Assembly (NCBI GenBank): GCA_002898575.1
Contig: BEHT01000006.1
Coordinates: 28,903 to 92,902, forward strand
Origin: a bacterium HR17
Lineage (GTDB): Bacteria; Armatimonadota; Fervidibacteria; Fervidibacterales; Fervidibacteraceae
DNA length: 64,000 nt
Direction: 5' to 3'
The notes under the pieces are model-generated. The model was not told the origin of the DNA. It made no database searches and was given only the letters and a program-made list of their open reading frames with translations. Position numbers and translations under genes: made by a program. This document shows, piece by piece, positions 44,356 to 53,972 of this stretch. Position 1 is the first letter of the stretch. Each line of letters begins with the position of its first letter.

Positions 44356-46356
44356 ATGGCAGCGGAACGCGTCACAGCGGCGACACCGTTGCGTGTCGCT
44401 GTGCCCGCTGAAGGGCAGGTCCGATGGCATGCTATCGGGTTGGCATTCGTGCTGACAGCGGTGTTTTCCGCCGCGAGCGGGTGGGCAGCGCTGTTGCGCC
44501 ATGAAATTCTCGGAACAGGTTACTTGCCGCGTGGGGGTGTCCCACTTTTTCTGCTCGTCGTTTTCAGCAATGCAGTCTTGCGCCGCGTTTTTCCGGCTTG
44601 GGCGTTGACACGCACGGAGTTGGTGTTTTTCTTCGCCTTACTGCTCGCTGTCGCCGCTGTCTCAGGGCAGGAGTTCGGGATTCACTTTTACCTGAACTTG
44701 CTCGGGCTGGTTTACTACAGCGGTCCGCAAAGCCAATGGTTCAACATGTTCACGGAGCATGTGCCGTCATGGTTGCTGCCTTCAAAGCAGTGGCGCGACC
44801 CCGCCATTTTGTGGGCGTTTGAGGGGATGCCGGCTGGCGCCCGCCCTCCGTTGGGCGAATGGGTCGTCCCGTTGTTGGCATGGACACCTTACATCCTCGG
44901 CGTTTACGCCCTTGTTGTCTGCCTTTGCGGGCTGTTTGCGCGCCATTGGGAAGAGCATGAACGGTTGCTCTACCCTCTCACCCAAATCCCGTTGGAACTG
45001 GCAAGCACTCAGGACCATTTGATACCCCCCGTGCTGCGCCGCCCGTTGTTTTGGGTTGGCTTTGTGCTGGCAGCCGTTCCTTTGTCGCTGCGCGGCTTGC
45101 ACCTTTACTTCCCGCAAGTGCCTGACCCGCGCCTGCAGCGGACGATGGCGGAACTGTTCGGGTTAGCGCCCAATGCCCCGCTGTTTGCCACCGGACCGTT
45201 GACGGCGTTCAACGGGTTACTGGCGCACATCTACCCTGAGATGATCGGCATTGCCTATCTGCTGGCGCAAGAGGTCGGACTGAGCCTGTGGTTGTTCATG
45301 TTTGTGCGGCATCTGCAAGTGGCAGCACGCATCGCCTTGGGGCAAGACATGTATCACGCCGAGTTTTTGACTTATCAGACTTTGGCGGCGTATGTAGTCA
45401 TGGCAGCAGGAACGATATGGATGGCGCGCGGGTATTTGAAAACAATCGTGCAAGAGACTATGACAACCGTTGCAAGGCGGTTGAGGGGCGAAAAGAGGAC
45501 GCCACCCCCTGAAGCGTGGGCGTTGATGGGCACCGCCTTGGCGTTCGCTGTCCTTCTGGTGTGGGGACGGTGGGTGGCAGGGGTGTCAGTGCTCTGGGCA
45601 GGGGTAATGCTGGTAGGGCTTATGGTGGCGTCGTTGGTCATCGCACGGGTCGTGGCAGAAACGGGAATTTACATCTACTCGGCACCGTTTCGGATCAACC
45701 AAGTGCTATTTGAGGTCTTGGGACGCGACCGGTTAGGAGCGCGAAATATTGTGTTGTTAACGGCGATGAGCTGGGTGCAGATACGGAGCACGGGAACGAT
45801 GGCAGCCGGATACCTCAGCAACGCCATGCGGCTCAGCAGCACCGTCGGTATGGAACGCAAGGCGGCGGGGCTATGGATGCTGCTGGCAATAGCGATAACG
45901 GTCGCAGTCTGCCACGGGGTGATACCAACGGTCATTTACGAATATGGGGTGCCGAAGTTGAGTTGGTGGGCGCGCAGTGCAGGGTTAAACACGGCAAATC
46001 TGATCGGGCAGTATTTGACGGTAGAACGGCCGATGACAGGACACCACTGGGCGGGGATGGCTGTGGGGGCGTTGATTTGCTGGGGGTTGATGAAGTTGCG
46101 GCTGACTTTGAGCAATTTCCCCTTGCACCCGTTGGGGTTTGTGACATGGATGGGTTGGCCGATAGATCGGTATTGGCTGTCCATTTTCGTGGGGTGGGTC
46201 GTCAAAGCGTTGGTGGTGCGCTATGGAGGCTATCGGGGGTTCGGCGTGTTGCGACCGTTGGCATATGGGTTGATTGTGGGGGGAACGACGACACTGACTT
46301 TCTGGATTTTACTGCGGTTGCTTTTCCCGACCAGTGAAAGCCTGATTTACGATTAA
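44356..46356 (+). CDS. Large polytopic membrane protein (DUF6785/DUF6784-like)
   Basis: 666 aa with about 13-15 membrane segments. Blocks such as GVPLFLLVVFSNAVLRR, ALTRTELVFFFALL and WFNMFTEHVPSWLLPS match a family of uncharacterised oligopeptide-transporter-like proteins (DUF6785) that I recall from Armatimonadetes and Planctomycetes; the match is from memory. Likely a transporter; substrate unknown. ATG 44356 follows gggagg. The 200 bp upstream show nothing else certain. Confidence 0.8.
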   Translation: MAAERVTAATPLRVAVPAEGQVRWHAIGLAFVLTAVFSAASGWAALLRHEILGTGYLPRGGVPLFLLVVFSNAVLRRVFPAWALTRTELVFFFALLLAVAAVSGQEFGIHFYLNLLGLVYYSGPQSQWFNMFTEHVPSWLLPSKQWRDPAILWAFEGMPAGARPPLGEWVVPLLAWTPYILGVYALVVCLCGLFARHWEEHERLLYPLTQIPLELASTQDHLIPPVLRRPLFWVGFVLAAVPLSLRGLHLYFPQVPDPRLQRTMAELFGLAPNAPLFATGPLTAFNGLLAHIYPEMIGIAYLLAQEVGLSLWLFMFVRHLQVAARIALGQDMYHAEFLTYQTLAAYVVMAAGTIWMARGYLKTIVQETMTTVARRLRGEKRTPPPEAWALMGTALAFAVLLVWGRWVAGVSVLWAGVMLVGLMVASLVIARVVAETGIYIYSAPFRINQVLFEVLGRDRLGARNIVLLTAMSWVQIRSTGTMAAGYLSNAMRLSSTVGMERKAAGLWMLLAIAITVAVCHGVIPTVIYEYGVPKLSWWARSAGLNTANLIGQYLTVERPMTGHHWAGMAVGALICWGLMKLRLTLSNFPLHPLGFVTWMGWPIDRYWLSIFVGWVVKALVVRYGGYRGFGVLRPLAYGLIVGGTTTLTFWILLRLLFPTSESLIYD

Positions 46357-46449
46357 AAAAGCACACCAGCGAAGACACACGGAAGACATCGCCCATCCTC
46401 ACTGGCGCGCCCGGTCAGCGGCGGGTTGACCTTGGTCTCCCCACCACCG

Positions 46450-46881
46450 TCACAAAGGTGGACCGCCGAGCAACCGTTCAATTTCCTCTTTGTGGCGGGT
46501 CTCATCTTCGGCGAACATTTCCAGGGTTGCCCGCAATCCGATGTCGCCGACCGCTTCGGCTTGCCGCGCCCGTTCACGGTAGCCGGCAATAGCCTCCAAC
46601 TCAAATTTGAGCGAGTCCTGCAGCACTTCCCGCCAATCAAACACTTCCGACGGTGCTTCGGGTTGCACTTTGGGTGTGCCGCCCAGCGCGACGATTTTGT
46701 CGGCGATATAAGTGGCGTGTTTGACTTCGTCCGTGATCTCTTGCTGTAACAGTTCGCGCACCTCGTGTCCTGCTAACCCTTTCATGACGCTGGCATGGCG
46801 AATGTAACGGATGATGGTGTTGATTTCGGCGTTGAGGTCCCTGTTGAGCCCTTCAATCAGCGCCTTCAGTTTTTCGTCCAT
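46450..46881 (-). CDS. Ferritin-like diiron protein
   Basis: 143 aa four-helix bundle with paired acidic/His ligand motifs: AEIN in helix 1, EITDEVKHA in helix 2, FELEAIAGY in helix 3 and EDETRHKEEI in helix 4. This is the E...ExxH...E...ExxH pattern of bacterioferritin/rubrerythrin-like proteins. It could store iron or remove peroxide. It is the last gene of the minus-strand cluster, 44 bp after the ModB-like gene. Confidence 0.85.
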   Translation of the reverse strand: MDEKLKALIEGLNRDLNAEINTIIRYIRHASVMKGLAGHEVRELLQQEITDEVKHATYIADKIVALGGTPKVQPEAPSEVFDWREVLQDSLKFELEAIAGYRERARQAEAVGDIGLRATLEMFAEDETRHKEEIERLLGGPPL

Positions 46882-46925
46882 TTTCGCTCAGCCTCCTTTC
46901 GCGCGATAAATTTTTCCGCAACTGG

Positions 46926-47759
46926 CTACCAAATGTAAACCTGTCCGCCCAACCGTTTGAAGGTGAGCAGGGCAACGGCGGAAACGACGACCATGAAAGT
47001 CGTCACGACGAAAGTCAATTCAATGTTGCCAGCAGACATGTTCAAAAACGCCAAAACGGGCAGGACTTTGCCGACATCCGTGCCCGCAACGACCAGCACG
47101 GGCGCAAATTCGCCGACCGCTCGCGCCCATGACAAGATAAACCCAGCCAGCAACCCGTTTTTCGCCAGCGGCAAGGTGATTCGGAAAAAAGCGTAAACAG
47201 GCGATGCTCCCAAACTGCGGGCAACTTGCTCAAAACGCGGGTTGACTTGGTCAAAAGATGCTTTAAAGACGCGCACCGCCAAAGACGAAGCGCAAACAAA
47301 TTGTGCGACGACGATCCCTCGCGGGGTGTAAAGGAAGCCGACGGTGTCGTTGAGCCACCGACCGACGCTCGTCTGCCCGAAAAAAGCGAGCACCGTCAGC
47401 CCTACGATAAGGGGCGGAACAACGATCAACAAGTCCACGAGTGTGTCGATGATGTAGGCAAAGCGCAAATTAAAACGCGACAGGGTGTAGGCGGTCGGAA
47501 TGCCCAGCAGGGCTGCCAGCAAAGCAGTAACGGTGGCAGTCGTGACACTTAAGCGAAACGCGTGCCACAGTTCCGCTCGCGCCAACGGATTGCGCCACAA
47601 AGCGATGATGGCTGGCGCTTCTTCCACCGCCCGAAAAGGGAGTATCGCATCTATCCATAGAAGTGTCAAAACGAACCCGCAGTAAATGAACAATCCCGAC
47701 AACATCAGCGTGCGAAACCAAAATGGCGCAAGGGAGCGAGCGGGTCTTGAGATAGTCAT
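46926..47759 (-). CDS. ABC transporter permease, ModB/CysW family
   Basis: 277 aa with six or so membrane helices and the EAA loop EQVARSLGASPVYAFFRITLPLAKNG split over ARSLGASPVYAFFRITLP, which docks the ATPase. This is the molybdate/tungstate/sulfate permease family. No ATP-binding (ModC) gene is in the cluster, so it must use an ATPase from elsewhere. Start ATG 47759. Confidence 0.88.
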   Translation of the reverse strand: MTISRPARSLAPFWFRTLMLSGLFIYCGFVLTLLWIDAILPFRAVEEAPAIIALWRNPLARAELWHAFRLSVTTATVTALLAALLGIPTAYTLSRFNLRFAYIIDTLVDLLIVVPPLIVGLTVLAFFGQTSVGRWLNDTVGFLYTPRGIVVAQFVCASSLAVRVFKASFDQVNPRFEQVARSLGASPVYAFFRITLPLAKNGLLAGFILSWARAVGEFAPVLVVAGTDVGKVLPVLAFLNMSAGNIELTFVVTTFMVVVSAVALLTFKRLGGQVYIW

Positions 47760-47847
47760 CGGATTTCAACACCCCTTGCGGGCAAAGCCTGCTGAACCGC
47801 CTTCAGAGCGCTGGCGGTGCAAAACGCTTTGCTGAGGCGCGTCAACC

Positions 47848-49908
47848 TTATTGCGCTGAAACGGAAAACAAGGCTTTGGCGTAAGCGGGGGGCAAATCGT
47901 TGCGAGCCGTGAATTTGTGGGCGCGCAAAATGCGTTGCCCTTCTGTCAAGGCAAATTGCAAAAACATCTCAGCCGCCTGGCGGTTTTTCGTCATCTTCAA
48001 AACCGCCATCGGGCATGTCGTGACGACATTTTGCTCTGGCGGGATGGGAACGATCTCAACGGCTGGGCGCACCCACGGGTAATTGGCAACGGCGTCCCAA
48101 ACGATACAAGCGTCAATGCCTCCCAAGCGCAGCGCGTTGGGCAGTTCTGGCACCGTCGCCGCTCTGAGGACGACATTCTTGTGAACGGCTGCTGTCAACC
48201 CGTTTTTCCGCAGGATGGCTTCGCTGACTTCGCCGACCGCGCACGCCTTTGGGTCACCCAAACCGACTTTGACGCCGGGCTTTGCTAAGTCCCGCAAACT
48301 CCTGACACCTTTCGGGTTGCCCTTGCGGACCAAAATGACGGGCACAAAGTAGCCGATGACGGCGCTTTTAAGCACATAACCGCGTTTCTCTGCCTGTCGC
48401 ACATAAAACTCTTCACCCGGCAGATACAAATCGCCCTGTCGGGTCAAGATGATTTGCGCCAACAAGCAATTTGACCCTGTGAAGTTGAACCGCACGGGGA
48501 CGCCGTAGCGGCGCTCAAAGGCGCGCCCCATGTCTTCCAACGGCGGTCGGAACGCTGCGCCGGCGTAAATGAACAGCGGTTTGCGGTTGCTCAACTTCGT
48601 CGGCGGCGTGCTTTCCTCAACAGGTTCAAAGCCCCACTTGCGCCAGACCCGCTGGGCTTCGGGCGTCTGCAGAAACCGCAGGAACTTCTCGGCAGCAGCC
48701 AAGTTTTTGCCGCCTTTGACCAACACAGCACCGACATAGATGGGCTCGTAAAGGCGTTGCGGGAGAGTTTGCACTGCCACGAGGTCGCGCTCAACGACGG
48801 GCGGTTGGTCGGGCACATAACTTTCCCGCAAGCAAGTGCGATACAAAATGCCCGCATCCGCTTGTCCCTTTTTGAGCAGTTGCTTCGCTTGGTCAGGGAC
48901 TTTGGGCGTGAACACTTTGCCCTTGACCGCATCCCACAGTTTGGCTGCCTGCAACGCTTGTTGCGCTCCTCGCCCCCCCGATAAGTTGAAGGCGTAAGTG
49001 ACGATGCGGTGAACTTTGGGCGAAGTTAAATCTTCAAGGCGATGGATGTTCGCAGGGTTGTGTTTGGGAACGATAAGCGCCAATGGGATGCGGGCGCATT
49101 TGACCAAACTGCCCTCCACGAACTTGTCTTGCTCCGCCAGTTTGGTCAACTCGTAAGTGCCCAGCGCTAAGTAGATGTCCGGTGTCGCACCGTCCCGCAA
49201 AAGGTTCAGCAACGCAACGACCCCGGTCACCGTCGGACGCAAGGCGATTTCGGGATGGCGCTGCCGAAACAACCGCGCCAGATCGCCGTAAGGTCCCGCC
49301 AACCCGCAGGGCACAAAGATTTCTACTTGACCGTTGGCGGCGGCGCGTTGGGGCGCGACGGTCCTCGTGCTGGTCTTCTTTGCTGGCGGTCGCTTTTGGG
49401 GCTGGGGCTTGATCGCGCCTTTGCCGTAGACCCGCGCCACCTCGGCGCTGACCGCCATCTTGAGTTGCTCAAAGGTCCAACCGCTGGTGGCAGGGTTGCG
49501 CATGAAGACGAAGGTTTTACCCTTGTGGACGATCTGCGTCTTGCCGTTGATCAGAAAGGCGCCACAAGTTAAGCCGCGCTTCTGCCATTCGGCGCCCCCC
49601 TTCTCCGAAGCAAAGTCGTAGACGACAACCTGCACCTTCTCAGGAAAAGCCTCCGCCAATTTGCGGGCAAAATCTTTCACCCACTCGTGGCTTTCACCGC
49701 CGGCGACGCGGATGGGGTAAAAGGCTTCCACTTTCACCTTCGCTTTCGGCGACCCGTAGGTGATGCGCCAGCCCTCATCTCTGACCGCAACGGCGGTTTT
49801 TTTCGCGGGCGCTGGCGGCTTGGGCGGTGCCTTTTGCCCTTGCGTCCACACGACCGCACCGGCAACCGCCAATGCAGCGATGACAGCAACACCATACAAC
49901 CTAAGCAT
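47848..49908 (-). CDS. Thioredoxin-like / ModA-like / ModA-like fusion protein
   Basis: 686 aa. It has a signal/anchor (about 5-23), a thioredoxin-fold-like domain (about 47-162, single Cys115 in RGLTCGAFLINGK), a basic proline-rich linker (165-190), and two periplasmic binding modules (about 194-430 and 444-686). Module 1 starts VEIFVPCG with Cys201 where ModA has AAAS, and has Cys359 in GILYRTC at the position of the usual YxTDA. Module 2 reads LFIYAGAAF and lacks Cys there but has Cys481 in TGSNC. The fusion is unusual; ligand unknown. It starts 6 bp after the previous gene. ATG 49908. Confidence 0.83.
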   Translation of the reverse strand: MLRLYGVAVIAALAVAGAVVWTQGQKAPPKPPAPAKKTAVAVRDEGWRITYGSPKAKVKVEAFYPIRVAGGESHEWVKDFARKLAEAFPEKVQVVVYDFASEKGGAEWQKRGLTCGAFLINGKTQIVHKGKTFVFMRNPATSGWTFEQLKMAVSAEVARVYGKGAIKPQPQKRPPAKKTSTRTVAPQRAAANGQVEIFVPCGLAGPYGDLARLFRQRHPEIALRPTVTGVVALLNLLRDGATPDIYLALGTYELTKLAEQDKFVEGSLVKCARIPLALIVPKHNPANIHRLEDLTSPKVHRIVTYAFNLSGGRGAQQALQAAKLWDAVKGKVFTPKVPDQAKQLLKKGQADAGILYRTCLRESYVPDQPPVVERDLVAVQTLPQRLYEPIYVGAVLVKGGKNLAAAEKFLRFLQTPEAQRVWRKWGFEPVEESTPPTKLSNRKPLFIYAGAAFRPPLEDMGRAFERRYGVPVRFNFTGSNCLLAQIILTRQGDLYLPGEEFYVRQAEKRGYVLKSAVIGYFVPVILVRKGNPKGVRSLRDLAKPGVKVGLGDPKACAVGEVSEAILRKNGLTAAVHKNVVLRAATVPELPNALRLGGIDACIVWDAVANYPWVRPAVEIVPIPPEQNVVTTCPMAVLKMTKNRQAAEMFLQFALTEGQRILRAHKFTARNDLPPAYAKALFSVSAQ

Positions 49909-49914
49909 CGCGTC

Positions 49915-50742
49915 TCACCTCCGCGCATTTTGAACGCCAGCGGGGCGCACAGCGTTCCCTTTGCCCGTGAAGTTAGGGATACCCAATTGAGCCAATAGAT
50001 TTTGCGTGCGCGGTTCCACGAGGAAATGCAAGAACCTTTGGGCTGCCGCTTTGTTCTTCGCCGCTTTCAACATCCCTGCTTGCACCTTGACGGGTGGGTA
50101 AGAACCCTCGGGCAAATCGGCGACGATTTTGTAGGTCGGCGACATGACTTTTTCCGGGGCGCTGTCAAAGGGGCAGGTGGCGTAGTAGATGCCTGCGTCC
50201 ACGCGCCCCATGCAGACATAGTTGACGGCTTCCTGCGCGTGCCAATGGGTCACAATTTTGCCCTTCACCTTGTCCCATAAGCCTAATCGCTGCAAGGCTT
50301 GTTGGGCGTAGTAGCCGACGGAGTTGAGTTTCGGGTCAGCGATGACGATGCGCCGCACCGACGGCTTGAGCAAATCGTTGAGCGAACGGATACCCGCACG
50401 GTTGCGGGCAGGCACGACCAAAATGAGTTTGAAGGTCCCAAAGGTCACGACAGTCTTTGGGTCAACGAACCCTTCCCGCACCATTTGGCGAATTTCCAAT
50501 TCGCCTGGCGCGACCAAGATGTCAGGGCGCGCACCCTTTTCACGGATGCGCCGCACCAACATCACGCCGTTGTCGTAAGTGATGCGGACTTTGATGCCGG
50601 TCTGCCGCTCAAACTCCGTTTTGAGTCGGTTGAAGGGCACAATCATCCCGCACGGGACGAACAAGTGCAATTCGCCTTGCCGTTGCCCGACAGCGATGTG
50701 CCCTGCGGCTAAAGCGACTATGATCGCTAAAAGCCGACGCAT
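49915..50742 (-). CDS. ModA-like periplasmic binding protein with cysteine pocket
   Basis: 275 aa with a signal peptide (about 1-19). The fold is that of molybdate-type (cluster D) binding proteins: GELHLFVPCGM, ARPDILVAPGELEI, TFKLILVVP, VDAGIYYATCP. Cys31 and Cys190 occupy the two loops that hold the oxyanion in ModA. That makes simple molybdate transport uncertain. It is 25 bp after the permease gene and 6 bp before the fusion gene. Confidence 0.85.
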   Translation of the reverse strand: MRRLLAIIVALAAGHIAVGQRQGELHLFVPCGMIVPFNRLKTEFERQTGIKVRITYDNGVMLVRRIREKGARPDILVAPGELEIRQMVREGFVDPKTVVTFGTFKLILVVPARNRAGIRSLNDLLKPSVRRIVIADPKLNSVGYYAQQALQRLGLWDKVKGKIVTHWHAQEAVNYVCMGRVDAGIYYATCPFDSAPEKVMSPTYKIVADLPEGSYPPVKVQAGMLKAAKNKAAAQRFLHFLVEPRTQNLLAQLGIPNFTGKGNAVRPAGVQNARR

Positions 50743-50767
50743 TGTTCATACCCCCTAACGCTGTCGT

Positions 50768-52027
50768 TCAAGCGTTGACGCTAGACCACTTTGACCGCCG
50801 CCACGCGATAAGCACGGTCGCAACGATGGCAGTGGCGATAAGTGCAGATGCCACTGAAACCCACTCTAAGTTGGCGTGGCGTTCCGCGCCCGTCAAGCAA
50901 GGGCACTTGTAATCGCCGAACAGCCGTCCAAACGAATACGCCACCAAAGTGTTCATACCGATTTCCAATATTTCGTAGACGAGCATCTTTTTCCAGCCGA
51001 AGAACCGGGCGATGAGAATAGCGCCGGGCAAACTGGTTCCGGGTCCGCCCAGCAAAATTGCCATCGCTGGCGCCACGCCCATCCCTTGCTTCAGGAACGC
51101 CTTGACAAACGGGATTTCGGTCAGGATGGGGAAATACATGACGGAGCCGAACACAGATGCCAGAAAAGTCGCTCGCAAGGAGTTGTCGCCGAGAAAGAGA
51201 AAGGGCTTTTGTCCTTCCGCTGTCGTGGCGAACCATTCCAGCGGAACTTTACGGGCGATGAAGGCAATGAGCAGGACGGCAGGGACGAGGATGGGCAGGG
51301 TCATCTTCATGAACCGCCAACTTTCCCAAAGCCACTCTTTGACCTCGTAAGGCTCAAACCATTTACTAAACGCCCAGATGAGGGCGGCGGTGCAGCCGAC
51401 GAGTGCGGGGATGCGCACCGCCCACGGCAACCCTTTCGCGCCCAAAATCAACAGCACCATCAAACACGCCACCACGAACCAACTGCGATGGGGATAACGC
51501 TGTCCCAGTTCGGAAAGGGCAAACTCTACCGTGCCGCCATCGGTCGCCAACGCCGGTTGCGCCGCGCGGGTTTGCTCGCTTCGGAAAAGCAGCGCCATGA
51601 CAATGCCGATGACCAACGAAGTGACAATCGCCCCGCCCAACCGCCATAAGCCAAAAACACCACCGAACACTTGAAAAGTCCAGACCAACGCCACCAAGTT
51701 CAAACCCGGTCCCGCGTAAAGAAACGCAAAGGCAGGGCCGACGCCCGCGCCGCGCCGATAGATACTCGCGCCCAGCGGGACGATGTTGCAAGAGCAGACA
51801 GAAACGATGAACCCTGTAAAAATGCCAGCAAGGTAAGCGAGCCATTGGCGCGCCCGCAAGTTCAGGTAACGCAGCACTTTGTCTATGGGCACGAAAGCGG
51901 CGATCGCGCCCGCCAGCAAATAAGCGGGTAAAACGACCGGCAAAAAGTCCCAAGTCAAAATACAGCATTGAAAAATATCCACTGCGTCTGCCAACATCTC
52001 TTGTGCGATGTTGGGCTGCGGTTGCAC
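50768..52027 (-). CDS. Permease of the DUF318 / ArsP-SO_0444 type
   Basis: 419 aa with about ten membrane helices. The family motif VSVCSCNIVPLGASIYRRGAGVG split as VCSCNIVPLG (Cys78, Cys80) and AFLYAGPGLN is present, and is repeated in the second half as TEIPFVKAFLKQGMG and LGGPGTSLPG. Another Cys pair CPC lies near the C-terminal third. Members export thiophilic compounds such as methylarsenite or metals. GTG 52027 is preferred on ribosome-site grounds; GTG 52072 is possible. Confidence 0.83.
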   Translation of the reverse strand: MQPQPNIAQEMLADAVDIFQCCILTWDFLPVVLPAYLLAGAIAAFVPIDKVLRYLNLRARQWLAYLAGIFTGFIVSVCSCNIVPLGASIYRRGAGVGPAFAFLYAGPGLNLVALVWTFQVFGGVFGLWRLGGAIVTSLVIGIVMALLFRSEQTRAAQPALATDGGTVEFALSELGQRYPHRSWFVVACLMVLLILGAKGLPWAVRIPALVGCTAALIWAFSKWFEPYEVKEWLWESWRFMKMTLPILVPAVLLIAFIARKVPLEWFATTAEGQKPFLFLGDNSLRATFLASVFGSVMYFPILTEIPFVKAFLKQGMGVAPAMAILLGGPGTSLPGAILIARFFGWKKMLVYEILEIGMNTLVAYSFGRLFGDYKCPCLTGAERHANLEWVSVASALIATAIVATVLIAWRRSKWSSVNA

Positions 52028-52079
52028 CGTCCATCGCCTCGCTTTAGGTAGTTTCCGCCGGCATCGGTTCACCCGCGCG

Positions 52080-52853
52080 CTATGCCGTTGCCGTCAAACG
52101 CCCGCAGACTGGGCAGTCGGGCAAGCGGTGCACCTTGACGACCCGGTAGGCGTGATGGGCGGTATCAAAGAGCAGCATGCGGTTGGTCAGCGGTTGACCA
52201 ACCCTGTGCCCAGCGTCTTGGTGCCCCACGATGACCTTGATCGTTTCAATGGCGGCAAAGCAACCCGTAATACCAGAGACGGCGCCGAGCACGGGAAACG
52301 ACCATGCGTCCCACCAATCTTCGGTCGGGTCCTCAGGATAAAGGCAGCGCAGGCAGGGCGTTTCGCCCGGCACGATGACTGTCAGCGTCCCTTCCATCCC
52401 GTTCATTGCCGCTTCCACCAAGGGTTTGCGATGGCGAACGGCGACGGCGTTGAGGGCGATGCGCTCTTGCCACACGGGCGTGCACGAAAGCAACACATCG
52501 GCTTGCGGCGCTAACTCCTCGCCTAACGCCTCAGTGAACGGTTCCGCGATAGCGACAACCTCCACATCGGGGTTGATTCGGTGAACGCTTTCCCGCGCCT
52601 TGACGATGCGGGGCTTGCCGACCCAGTCGTGCGTCTGCAAGATTTGGCGGTTCAGGTTAGACCAAGTGGTGTTGCCTTCGTGCACCATAATGAGCCGACC
52701 GATGCCCGCCGCCGCCAAATACAACGCCGCTGTCCCACCGACGCCGCCGCAGCGGGTCACCAACGCAGTCGCCCTGCGTAAGCGTTCTTGCCCGTCCTCG
52801 CCGACCAACGGCAGGTGGCGCAAATAACGCGCCCGCTCTGTATCGGTCAACAC
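52080..52853 (-). CDS. ThiF/MoeB/HesA family adenylyltransferase (E1-like)
   Basis: 257 aa. ATP-binding RCGGVGGTAALYLAAAGIG, NLNRQILQTHDWVGKPR and a zinc site made of CLRC and CPVC (Cys247/250) are the E1 hallmarks. MoeB activates the MoaD C terminus for molybdopterin; ThiF and others act on related carriers. No ubiquitin-like carrier gene is adjacent. It is first in the cluster of binding proteins and permeases, 52 bp before the DUF318 permease. The start is GTG 52853 with ggaggtg and a closer gagggg upstream. Confidence 0.86.
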   Translation of the reverse strand: MLTDTERARYLRHLPLVGEDGQERLRRATALVTRCGGVGGTAALYLAAAGIGRLIMVHEGNTTWSNLNRQILQTHDWVGKPRIVKARESVHRINPDVEVVAIAEPFTEALGEELAPQADVLLSCTPVWQERIALNAVAVRHRKPLVEAAMNGMEGTLTVIVPGETPCLRCLYPEDPTEDWWDAWSFPVLGAVSGITGCFAAIETIKVIVGHQDAGHRVGQPLTNRMLLFDTAHHAYRVVKVHRLPDCPVCGRLTATA

Positions 52854-52929
52854 GACCCCTCAACACCTCCACTTCTGCGATGAGCGTTACCCGTTTATAC
52901 AACGCCCGTGCAGATACACAAGTTCCGTT

Positions 52930-53793
52930 TCAATGGTGGATGTCGCGATGTTGGACAGTGCAAGGGTAACCGTGTTGGCGCACGATGTCCGCGATGGCGT
53001 CTGCCAAAGCGACCGACCGGTGCCGCCCGCCGGTGCAGCCGATGGCGATGGTCAAGTAGGCTTTGCCTTCACGGCGGTAGCGCGGCAAGGCGAACTCTAA
53101 AAGCGCCCGTAGGTGGTGCAAAAACGCTTGCGTCTCCGGTTGCTGCAAGACGAAGGTCTTCACCCGTTCGTCGGCGCCCGTTAAAGGGCGCAACTGCGGG
53201 TCGTAATTGGGATTTGGAAGGAAACGGACATCAAACACCAAATCGGCATCGACAGGGAGCCCGAATTTGAAGCCGAAGGAGACGACCTTCACCTGCATCG
53301 TAGCGCCGTCGCCTAACTGGAGGCGGCGCGCGATTTCGTCTCGCAATTGCTGCGGCGTTAAGCCAGCGGTGTCAATGACCTCGTCGGCGATCGCCCGAAT
53401 GTCCGCCAGATGGTCGCGTTCGCGTTGAATGGCTTGCAGCAAATCTTGCCCTTCGGCGGCGAGGGGGTGGCGGCGGCGGGTTTCCTTGTAGCGCTGCACC
53501 AACGCTTCGTCGCTGGCTTCCAAAAAGAACACACGCACCTTATGCCCGCGTTCGCGCAGTTGATTGACGGCGTCCCGCAAATCCCGCAGAAACTCTCCGC
53601 CCCGCACATCAGCGACCATAGCGACTTTCGTGATCGGTTGCTGCGACTGAGCGCACAACTCCGTCAGTGTCGGTAACAGTCGTGGGGGCAAGTTGTCCAC
53701 ACAAAAGAAGCCCATGTCCTCTAAAGCGTGAAGGGCGAGGGTCTTCCCCGCACCGGACATGCCCGTGATGACCAAAACGGTCAGTTCCTTCAC
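52930..53793 (-). CDS. rapZ: RNase adapter protein / nucleotide-binding protein RapZ
   Basis: 287 aa. Walker A GMSGAGKTLALHALEDMG, VDNLPPRLLP, FLEASDEALVQRYKETRRRHPL, DVRFLPNPNYDP, and the C-terminal IGCTGGRHRSV are all present. In E. coli RapZ binds small RNAs controlling amino-sugar synthesis; in other phyla it often lies beside yvcK and whiA, which are absent here. Start near 53793. Confidence 0.93.
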   Translation of the reverse strand: MKELTVLVITGMSGAGKTLALHALEDMGFFCVDNLPPRLLPTLTELCAQSQQPITKVAMVADVRGGEFLRDLRDAVNQLRERGHKVRVFFLEASDEALVQRYKETRRRHPLAAEGQDLLQAIQRERDHLADIRAIADEVIDTAGLTPQQLRDEIARRLQLGDGATMQVKVVSFGFKFGLPVDADLVFDVRFLPNPNYDPQLRPLTGADERVKTFVLQQPETQAFLHHLRALLEFALPRYRREGKAYLTIAIGCTGGRHRSVALADAIADIVRQHGYPCTVQHRDIHH

Positions 53794-53972
53794 CGTTTGT
53801 CACCCCAAAAGTTGTGCCAACCAGCGTTTTGCAGCGGAAGTGTCCATCGCCTCCCCACCGCTTTGATTTTAAAGCGTGTTGACTTTCCGCGTGCGTCTCG
53901 GCGGTAGCGGCACAAAATTTGAAGGGGGCTTGACGCCGTTCTTCACCAGAAACACTCGGAGGTGTCAGCACG

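Noticed and set aside
49915..50742. Plain molybdate-binding ModA
   Set aside because: The fold fits but the pocket carries Cys31 and Cys190 and no ModC is present, so the molybdate label was not used as a firm call.
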